The position numbers and the translations under genes are program-made. Positions 58,540-64,000 of a DNA stretch of 64,000 bases are shown here, piece after piece. Every line of letters begins with the position of its first letter. Position 1 is the first letter of the stretch. Below the pieces are notes generated by a model. It did no database searches and was not told the origin of the DNA. It was given only the letters and a program-made list of their open reading frames with translations. Origin of the DNA: JACVCJ01 sp052437175 (lineage in GTDB: Bacteria; Bacteroidota; Bacteroidia; CAIKAF01); NCBI GenBank assembly GCA_052437175.1, contig JBQVOK010000004.1:248001-312000 (forward strand), in the 5' to 3' direction.

Positions 58540-59559
58540 ATGATCATTAAGAAGAACCTTTCGCTGAAATCGATCTATGAATTTGCCGGACATCATTTCC
58601 TGTGGCTGGGTGGCTGGATGTTGCTGGTAAGCACCGTGTATTATTTTACCCGCTGGGAGTTTATGACCATTCCCTGGCTGCCCCTGTCTTTAATAGGTAC
58701 AGCCGTTGCTTTTTACGTAGGCTTTAAAAATAACCAGTCTTATGACCGCGTATGGGAAGCCCGCAAGATATGGGGCGCTATCGTGAACAACAGCCGCAAG
58801 CTGGGCGCTATGGTCCGGAACTATCGATCTCTGGACGCGGGTGCATCTTCGGAGGCGGAACTCCGGAAGCAGATCATCTTACGGCATATCGTATACCTGT
58901 ACCAGTTAAGAGAGCAATTACTGAAACCCAGTCCCTGGGAGCACATCAGTCTGCGCTGGATGTTCGGTAGTTTTAACCGGAAAAGACGGGAGCGCTTTTT
59001 TGAACGGTACCGGGAGGAACTGAATGAGATCGCCGGCCGGCCCTACCTGGACCCGGAGGAGCTGAAAAGTCTGGAGAACTTTACGAATAAGGCCACGCAA
59101 TTGTTAGACACTCAGACGCGACAGCTGCAGTCCCTGTTTGAAAAGAAGGCCATAAACCAAATGCAGCAGGTATCCCTGCAGGACGTGCTGAATGGTTTTT
59201 ACGACGAGCAGGGTAAAGCCGAACGGATTAAAAACTTTCCTTTCCCGCGTAAATTTGCCAGCTTCAGCTTTGTGTTCGTCTGCATTTTCGTTTTCCTGCT
59301 GCCTTTTGGTATCGTGGCCGAATTTAGTAAGCTGGGCGACATGTTTATCTGGTTGAGCGTCCCCGTAGGCATGATCGTAGGCTGGGTATATGTGGTGATG
59401 GAAATGATCGGCGACTACTCTGAAAACCCGTTCGAAGGCCTGCATAACGATATTCCCATGCTGGCTCTCTGTCGCACCATCGAGATCGATCTGCTGCAGA
59501 TGCTTGGCGAAAAAGATATCCCTGCACCGATACAGCCCAAAGAACACGTTTTGTTATAA
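58540..59559 (+). CDS. Bestrophin-family channel protein
   Basis: The 339-residue protein belongs to the prokaryotic bestrophin (UPF0187/YneE) family, pentameric anion or cation channels of the inner membrane. It shows the N-terminal span and neck (LSLKSIYEFAGHHFLWLGGWMLLVSTVYYF, FYVGFKNNQSYDRVWEARKIWGAIVNNSRKLG near 63-95), a helical cytosolic middle, and the last spans FASFSFVFVCIFVFLLPFGIVAEF and MFIWLSVPVGMIVGWVYVVMEMIGDYSENPFEG. A GTG one codon earlier is possible. Its promoter region overlaps the degraded DJ-1 gene on the other strand. Confidence 0.92.
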   Translation: MIIKKNLSLKSIYEFAGHHFLWLGGWMLLVSTVYYFTRWEFMTIPWLPLSLIGTAVAFYVGFKNNQSYDRVWEARKIWGAIVNNSRKLGAMVRNYRSLDAGASSEAELRKQIILRHIVYLYQLREQLLKPSPWEHISLRWMFGSFNRKRRERFFERYREELNEIAGRPYLDPEELKSLENFTNKATQLLDTQTRQLQSLFEKKAINQMQQVSLQDVLNGFYDEQGKAERIKNFPFPRKFASFSFVFVCIFVFLLPFGIVAEFSKLGDMFIWLSVPVGMIVGWVYVVMEMIGDYSENPFEGLHNDIPMLALCRTIEIDLLQMLGEKDIPAPIQPKEHVLL

Positions 59560-60084
59560 CTGCCGCACAGTAGTTACCGTAGTTCCCTGCCGGAAGAAAT
59601 ACGCATACTCACACGTCAGCAATACACAGACAGGCTGCCTTTTATGGGTATAGAAATACCTGTACCTGGTATAACAAGTCTCTACAGCCAGTTACCGAAG
59701 TGTGTACAACGGGTCCTGAAATGGCCGTTCCTGGTCCTGAAGCGGCTGAATAGGGTAGCAGAACCGGTTACAGTTGCCGGGCAGACCAGCTACACATGGT
59801 GTAAAACCTGTTGTACCCGGTAGGGAAACCGGCTATAGCCGGTCAGATAACGTATTGTATACACGTACCCGACCGGATACAGACCGTTTTACAGGTGTTT
59901 GTGACGGCTATACCAGCCCATTACAGGTAGTTCGCTTACTTTCAGTACAGGTATGGTAAAGTCATTGCCCGGAACTTCTGAAATCTCTACACGCATTTGC
60001 GTAAAAGTCTCTGTAGCCATACACCGGTCCGGTATTGTCTGTGGCATATACGACCTCCGGACCGGACCGGTTCAGGGCCTGGCC
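59560..60084. other. Intergenic region, no gene, rich in CCGGT words
   Basis: About 525 bases lie between bestrophin and the XRE gene. I find no open frame with coding character. The words ACCGG/CCGGT and TAC recur many times, and there is a perfect 16-base palindrome ACCGGCTATAGCCGGT at 59828-59843 and a TCCGGACCGGACCGG run near 60054-60068. No tRNA or known riboswitch is recognised. Confidence 0.5.
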
Positions 60085-60492
60085 TCAGGACTGTTTGCCC
60101 AGTAGCGCCTCCAGCCGTGTTACCTCTTCCTCTTTTTCCTGCAACATGTTTTTGTAGATAAGGATGTGTTCTTCATACATATCCAGGATTTTATCCAGGG
60201 GGTTAAAGTGGCAGTTGTAAGCAAACGCAATGGAAACGTCCTCGAACGTATTCGCAATGATATTCACCGTTTGCTCCTCCTCCAGTTCTTTTAAGGCACT
60301 TGCAGGCAGCTTCAGCGCTTCGGCCACCTGGGTCAGTATGGCATCTTCGATGGTTTCAGACAGTTCCAGCTGGTTTATCTTCTGCTGGTCCCAGCCATTA
60401 CCCATTTCCCGGGCAAGGGTCTCCTGCTTTATGTGCAGCAGTTCACGGAACCGCCGGATGTTCCGTCCTTCATGGATCTTTCTTCCTGTCAT
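60085..60492 (-). CDS. XRE-family regulator, paralogue 2
   Basis: The 135-residue protein resembles the regulator at 51989-52402 over its whole length: IHEGRNIRRFRELLHIKQETLAREMG … QQKINQLELSETIEDAILTQVAEALKLPASAL, the EEEQTVNIIANTFED middle block and a coiled-coil tail (EEHILIYKNMLQEKEEEVTRLEALL). A standard promoter precedes it (60543-60573). It is monocistronic beside the repeat-rich intergenic region. Target genes are unknown; the palindromes at 59828 and around 60060 are possible sites, by inference. Confidence 0.85.
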   Translation of the reverse strand: MTGRKIHEGRNIRRFRELLHIKQETLAREMGNGWDQQKINQLELSETIEDAILTQVAEALKLPASALKELEEEQTVNIIANTFEDVSIAFAYNCHFNPLDKILDMYEEHILIYKNMLQEKEEEVTRLEALLGKQS

Positions 60493-60542
60493 TTGGTAAA
60501 CGTTTTAAGTGATTGATATGTACCGGTTCGTTCCGGTGTTTG

Positions 60543-60573
60543 CAAACTTAGGCCAACGAATGCGCTGGTACAA
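60543..60573 (-). promoter_or_regulatory. Promoter of XRE paralogue 2
   Basis: On the minus strand TTG (60573-60571), a 20-base spacer and TAAGTTTG (60550-60543) form a standard Bacteroidota promoter about 50 bases before the ATG. Confidence 0.65.
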
Positions 60574-60678
60574 GACAGTAAAACTTGAAAAAAACGTCCG
60601 GTGTCCGGCAATGTCCCAACCTATAAGACATTGATACGCTTATAAAGTTTCTTGGCGCGCTAGTTACAGATTGAATGA

Positions 60679-61104
60679 GATTACGCACTTCGTTCGTGCT
60701 CCCTGGCTGGGGAGCGGTTCGCGGAGAAAAAAGCCTGCATCCGCTGAGCGGTTGCCGCTTTGGTGTTCCTGAATTTTATGTAGGTTATTCGGGATTACGC
60801 ACTTCGTTCGTGATCCCTGAATGGGGAGCGGTTCGCGGAGAAAAAAGCCTGCATCCGCTGCGCGTTTGCCGCTTTGGTGTTTTTGAATTTTATGTAGGTT
60901 GTTCGGGATTATGCACTTCGTTCGTGATCCCTGAATGGGCAGCGGTTCGTGGAGAAAAAAGCTTGCATCCGCTGCGCGTTTGCCGCTTTGGTGTTTTTGA
61001 ATTTTATGTAGGTTGTTCGGGATTACGCACTTCGTTTGTGATCCCTGGCTGGGGAGCGGTTCGCGGAGAAAAAAGCCAGCATCCGCTGCGCGGTTGCCGC
61101 TTTT
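60679..61104. repeat. Four tandem copies of a 114-bp repeat next to tRNA-Ser
   Basis: Units start at 60679, 60793, 60907 and 61021 (GATTACGCACTTCGTTCGTG in the first), each exactly 114 bases apart, with the last cut short. Each carries CGGAGAAAAAAGCC, GCATCCGC and TTGCCGCTTT blocks. The period is a multiple of three, so both strands stay open by default; I do not think it is coding. The 18-mer CGCGGAGAAAAAAGCCTG in unit 1 occurs as its exact reverse complement at 61170-61187, the trailer of tRNA-Ser. Confidence 0.9.
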
Positions 61105-61150
61105 TTGTTCCCCGACTTTTGACGAGCAAGCTCGCAAAAGGTCAGGAAAC

Positions 61151-61180
61151 AAAAAAGCCTGACTCTCGTCAGGCTTTTTT
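61151..61180 (-). terminator. Terminator of tRNA-Ser
   Basis: A perfect 13-bp stem AAAAAAGCCTGAC/GTCAGGCTTTTTT with the 4-base loop TCTC lies 8 bases downstream of the tRNA on the minus strand. It is symmetrical, so it can also stop plus-strand transcription coming from the repeats. Confidence 0.9.
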
Positions 61181-61188
61181 CTCCGCGG

Positions 61189-61273
61189 CGGAGAAAGAGG
61201 GATTCGAACCCCCGGAACCTCTCAGTTCAACAGTTTTCAAGACTGCCGCAATCGACCACTCTGCCATTTCTCC
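61189..61273 (-). tRNA. tRNA-Ser (anticodon TGA)
   Basis: This is an 85-base class II tRNA on the minus strand, with acceptor stem GGAGAAA/TTTCTCC, anticodon loop CTTGAAA (TGA), a long variable arm and T loop GTTCGAATC. The discriminator is G and CCA is not encoded (GCCG follows). A TACTTTTG -7 box sits 5 bases before the 5' end, and a terminator follows. Confidence 0.97.
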
Positions 61274-61278
61274 GGGGG

Positions 61279-61306
61279 CAAAAGTAGTAAAATTCTCTTT
61301 ATGCAA
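61279..61306 (-). promoter_or_regulatory. Promoter of tRNA-Ser
   Basis: On the minus strand TTG (61306-61304), a 17-base spacer and TACTTTTG (61286-61279). Only 5 bases (CCCCC) separate the box from the mature tRNA 5' end, so transcription must start within these bases. Confidence 0.6.
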
Positions 61307-61361
61307 GCCATTCATGAAAATTTTTTCCCGGAACGGCTGTTACTGCAAGGTTTTCAGATCG

Positions 61362-62729
61362 TTATTTTTTGCTTCGCACCACCGGCTTTACATTCAGGAA
61401 CTCTTTCAGACCCCATTCTGCCAGCTCGCGACCCACTCCGCTGTTCTTGGTGCCGCCGAAAGGAAAAGCCGCGTCTGAACGTACCATAGTATTCACAAAG
61501 ACCTGTCCCGATTCCAGGGCCAGTGCCACACGCCGGGCCTGTTCTGCATCCCCGGAATATACCACGGCTCCCAGTCCGAAACTCGTATTATTGGCCTTAC
61601 GCAGGGCATCGGCTTCGTCGGTAAAAGAACCGATCACCGCCACAGGGCCAAAGGTTTCCTCGGTCCACACAGGTGCGTTTTCCGGGGCGTCCCAGAGCAG
61701 TACCGGCTGAAACAGGGCACCGTCTACCTGCAGTTCGCCCGATATCGCGGCGCCCATTTCCAGGGAACGTTTTACCTGCTTTTCCAGGTCTTCTGCAAAA
61801 GATGCCCGGGCTACCGGCCCCATCTTCACACCATCCTGCATGGGATCTCCGGCCCGGTATGCATCCAGTCCCGCACGCATATACGAAAGTGCTTCTTCGT
61901 ATACCGATTCCTGTACCAGGAAGCGTTTGGCGGCGATGCAACTCTGTCCGGCATTCTGGAAACGGGCCTGCAGGGCCATATCGCAGGCCGCCTTGATATC
62001 GGCAGTTTCGAAAATAAGGAAGGGGTCACTGCCGCCCAGCTCCAGCACTACTTTTTTGAGGTGTTGTCCGGCCAGGGCCGCTACTTTACGCCCCGCGGGC
62101 TCGCTACCGGTAAACGCAATGCCGCACACCTGCGGATGGCTTATGATCACTTCGGCATCGGCACTGTCCATAAACAGGCTGGTAAATACTCCCGATGGAA
62201 AACCGGCCTTATCGAAGATTTTCTGTAACAACGCTGCACAACCGTATACATTGGAGGCATGTTTCAATAACAATACATTACCTCCGGCCAGGGCGGCAAT
62301 GGCCTGGCGGATCACCTGCCAGAAGGGGAAATTCCAGGGCATTATGGCAAATACGATTCCCTGGGGTAAAAAGTGTACTTCGCCGCTTTTATCGGGTGTT
62401 TCAATGAGCTCGGGACGCAGCCACTGTGCCGCGTGATCGGCTACATACGCGGAGGCCTGGGCGCATTTCAGCATTTCGGCCTTGCCTTCCGGCAGTACCT
62501 TGCCCATTTCGCGGGCCATGCATTCGGCACCTTCTGTGGCATGCAGTTTCAGTTGTACCGAAAGATCGTGCAGCAGCGCGGTGCGTCTTTCCAGCGGCCA
62601 TGCAGACCAGCTCCGGTACGCCGCCGCCGCCTCATCGGCTTTCTGCAGCAATTGTTCCCTGCTGAGCAGCTCAAACGTAAATTCTTCCCTGCCGGTGTAT
62701 GGATTCCATGAGCGTATTGTCTTTCCCAT
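61362..62729 (-). CDS. Aldehyde dehydrogenase, succinate-semialdehyde type
   Basis: The 455-residue NAD(P)-dependent enzyme oxidises an aldehyde to the acid; the sequence resembles the shorter SSADH (Sad/GabD1-like) branch. It shows IMPWNFPFWQVIRQAIAALAGGNVLLLKHASN near 129-160, GIAFTGSEPAGRKVA near 205, general-base Glu (about 230) in VVLELGGSDPF and nucleophile Cys (about 263) in FQNAGQSCIAAKRF. The cofactor loop EETFGPVAVI and the end FPFGGTKNSGVGRELAEWG are also present. The KHAS in place of KPS and the 455 length fit this branch. It is monocistronic, with no gabT beside it. Confidence 0.92.
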   Translation of the reverse strand: MGKTIRSWNPYTGREEFTFELLSREQLLQKADEAAAAYRSWSAWPLERRTALLHDLSVQLKLHATEGAECMAREMGKVLPEGKAEMLKCAQASAYVADHAAQWLRPELIETPDKSGEVHFLPQGIVFAIMPWNFPFWQVIRQAIAALAGGNVLLLKHASNVYGCAALLQKIFDKAGFPSGVFTSLFMDSADAEVIISHPQVCGIAFTGSEPAGRKVAALAGQHLKKVVLELGGSDPFLIFETADIKAACDMALQARFQNAGQSCIAAKRFLVQESVYEEALSYMRAGLDAYRAGDPMQDGVKMGPVARASFAEDLEKQVKRSLEMGAAISGELQVDGALFQPVLLWDAPENAPVWTEETFGPVAVIGSFTDEADALRKANNTSFGLGAVVYSGDAEQARRVALALESGQVFVNTMVRSDAAFPFGGTKNSGVGRELAEWGLKEFLNVKPVVRSKK

Positions 62730-62785
62730 ATATCTGTGCTATTGCGGTTTATAAAAGGATGGATTGCGGCGTAAAGGAATACCTA

Positions 62786-62793
62786 CAAATATA
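62786..62793 (-). promoter_or_regulatory. -7 promoter box of the aldehyde dehydrogenase gene
   Basis: On the minus strand this reads TATATTTG, a full match to TAnnTTTG, 56 bases before the ATG. No clear -33 is seen. Confidence 0.4.
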
Positions 62794-62897
62794 CTTTTAA
62801 ATCCGCTTCCCGGGAACATTTTCTGAAAGCTCCCCGCCGGGCTTTTTGTGGAACACCGCTTTCGTTTGGAGTTAATAATTGTTTGTTTTTGTATACA

Positions 62898-62915
62898 CTG
62901 ACATACGGTTGTCAG
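62898..62915. promoter_or_regulatory. Inverted repeat upstream of the YdeI-family gene
   Basis: CTGACA-N6-TGTCAG is a perfect inverted repeat 41 bases before the ATG at 62957. Its arms resemble the TGACA/TGTCA words near groES and htpG, but the spacing differs, so a shared regulator is doubtful. Confidence 0.35.
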
Positions 62916-62956
62916 TCAGGGATACGAAGTTTGCCTGTATATTTCGTACGTAACAC

Positions 62957-63520
62957 ATGCAGAAAAAAGAAACAGCGGTTTTTTGTCCCGCCAGCCGGGA
63001 AGAATGGAGACAGTGGCTTCAGGAGAATCACCAGCGTACAGAAGCGGTATGGCTTATTTACTGCCGGAAAAACTCCGGAATACCCTCTGTACTCTACAGC
63101 GAAGCGGTGGATGAGGCCCTGTGCTTCGGCTGGATCGACAGTAAACGATTGTCGCTGGAGGACGGACGCTATAAACAGTTCTACTGTCCGCGTAAACCCC
63201 GCAGCGGCTGGTCGAAAGTGAATAAGGAAAAGATAGAACGGCTTATCGCCGAAGGGCGCATGACCGAAGCCGGGCTCCGGAGTATAGAAGCGGCAAAGAA
63301 AAACGGTTCCTGGACATTGCTGGATGAAGTGGAAGACCTGAAAATACCTGCCGACCTGGCACAGGCCTTTCGTCAGCATCCCGGTACACGAAAGGTATTC
63401 CTGGCCCTGAGCCGTTCTGCGCGGAAAATGATGCTGCATCAGCTGGTATTTGCCAAACGACCGGAAACAAGAGCAAAAAGGATACAGGCTATTGTGAAAC
63501 AGCTGCAGGAGTTCAGGTAG
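62957..63520 (+). CDS. YdeI/OmpD-associated family protein
   Basis: The 187-residue protein has the YdeI-family pattern: SREEWRQWLQENHQRTEAVWLIYCRKNSG at the N-terminus, then YSEAVDEALCFGWIDSKRLSLEDGRYKQFYCPRKPRSGWSKVNKEKIERLIAEGRMTEAG-type blocks (about 47-105) and a helical end with SRSARKMMLHQLVFAKRPETRAKRI. No signal peptide or membrane span is present, so it is cytoplasmic. Members are linked to bacteriocin or antimicrobial-peptide tolerance in some reports, but a biochemical role is not established. It is a single gene. Confidence 0.88.
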   Translation: MQKKETAVFCPASREEWRQWLQENHQRTEAVWLIYCRKNSGIPSVLYSEAVDEALCFGWIDSKRLSLEDGRYKQFYCPRKPRSGWSKVNKEKIERLIAEGRMTEAGLRSIEAAKKNGSWTLLDEVEDLKIPADLAQAFRQHPGTRKVFLALSRSARKMMLHQLVFAKRPETRAKRIQAIVKQLQEFR

Positions 63521-63637
63521 TTTCACCGACATAATGTATTCTAAAGGATAACACCTCGAATCGGACTCCGGAATTTTTATACGGGTATGTACTTTTTAGT
63601 ATCTTGAGACCGCTCTGCTTCGCAAAACAAAACCTGT

Positions 63638-64000
63638 ATGAAAAAGATATCCCCGGCACTCGCCCTCTTCTGTATCCTGTTTGGCATGTATGGCCAGGCA
63701 TTTGCGCAGACCCCATCCATCCGTATCCGGTTCATCGGCAACTGTGGCCTGTACATGAGCGATGGAAAGCTTGATGTGTATGTTGATTTTCCGTACCAGT
63801 CGGGCGCATTCAATTACATGAAGTACGATAAAGCAGAGCTGGACAGTATCAGGGACAACGCGCTATTCATCTTCACCCACCGGCATCCCGATCATTATGC
63901 GGGCAGACACCTGCGGAAACGGAGCGGGCAGATCATAGGCCCCTGGAAAGTGGCGAAGAAGAAACGTGCCGACCTGCAGAAACTAAGGGATTCTTTCCCG
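63638..64000 (+). CDS. Exported metallo-beta-lactamase-fold hydrolase, 3' part outside window
   Basis: The frame is open from ATG 63638 to the window end (121 codons). A signal peptide (MKKISPALALFCILFGMYG, cleavage near QAFAQ) is followed by IRIRFIGNCGLYMSDGKLDVYVDFPY and the zinc-binding motif THRHPDHYAG (HxHxDH). This marks an MBL-fold hydrolase located in the periplasm or outside. The substrate class cannot be told from this N-terminal part. Confidence 0.85.
   Translation, partial: MKKISPALALFCILFGMYGQAFAQTPSIRIRFIGNCGLYMSDGKLDVYVDFPYQSGAFNYMKYDKAELDSIRDNALFIFTHRHPDHYAGRHLRKRSGQIIGPWKVAKKKRADLQKLRDSFP

Noticed and set aside
60679..61104. Tandem repeats as a CRISPR array
   Set aside because: The 114-bp units are similar along their whole length with no unique spacers, and no cas genes are present.
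60664..61478. Open frames on both strands through the 114-bp tandem repeats
   Set aside because: A repeat whose period is a multiple of three stays open in several frames. One frame runs through the tRNA-Ser gene, and neither protein has a plausible start or fold.
62898..62915. Inverted repeat as a further heat-shock element
   Set aside because: The arms resemble TGACA/TGTCA but the spacer is 6 bases, not 1, and the TGTCAGTTT word is missing; it is kept only as a generic inverted repeat.

Overview
The window looks like a chromosome segment of a Bacteroidota bacterium, most likely of the Chitinophagaceae. The grounds are TAnnTTTG-type -7 promoter boxes, a TonB-dependent receptor paired with a DUF4249 lipoprotein, a type IX secretion sorting tail on a secreted esterase, a giant PNGGE-repeat surface protein, and LptB/LptC lipopolysaccharide-export genes. 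GC content is medium to high over the housekeeping part and visibly lower around 46.9-47.9 kb, 50.9-52.4 kb and 54.9-57.1 kb.

Layout. 1-7 kb: the N-terminal 2,323 residues of a giant secreted repeat protein on the minus strand, whose gene runs off the window. 7.3-13.9 kb: groES-groEL, a small membrane protein, and the operon coaX / outer-membrane barrel / TPR protein / lptC. 13.9 kb: tRNA-Phe with its own promoter and terminator. 14-20.8 kb, minus strand: transglutaminase-like protein, the recQ-lptB-glycosyltransferase operon, and fumarylacetoacetase. 21-32.3 kb, plus strand: amidotransferase (pabA/trpG type), HerA-like ATPase, cmk, WD40 protein, TonB receptor with DUF4249 lipoprotein, and a very long TraB/GumN protein. 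32.4-42.1 kb: pckA, a ClC channel with CBS domains, an alpha/beta hydrolase lipoprotein, htpG, a family 2 glycosyltransferase and several membrane proteins.

42.3-52.8 kb is the most unusual part. A rifampin-phosphotransferase-like gene is present as two exactly complementary halves on the same strand (C-terminal half 42396-43733, N-terminal half 48972-50225). They are separated by about 5.2 kb holding six genes, including a HEPN/Abi-type candidate defence gene. Two copies of a roughly 71-bp dispersed repeat lie just 3' of each half. Beyond it come a RelE/HigA-type toxin-antitoxin pair, an HNH endonuclease, an XRE regulator and a truncated ORF6N gene.

53-64 kb: an SDR with an AraC regulator; a two-gene unit of a TauD-type oxygenase and a small protein ending in a regular CX3CX3CX3C tail; a TPR-DUF3761 membrane protein with a TerB-like protein; a DJ-1/PfpI gene remnant; a bestrophin; a second XRE regulator paralogous to the first; four 114-bp tandem repeats abutting tRNA-Ser; an aldehyde dehydrogenase; a YdeI-family protein; and the start of a metallo-beta-lactamase-fold protein.

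The candidates I would follow up first are the split phosphotransferase with its insert, the TauD/Cys-tail pair, the tRNA-Ser-linked tandem repeats, the three-domain super-repeat of the giant protein, and a recurring promoter geometry that predicts leaderless mRNAs. All family names come from recognising the protein sequence by eye; no database search was run.
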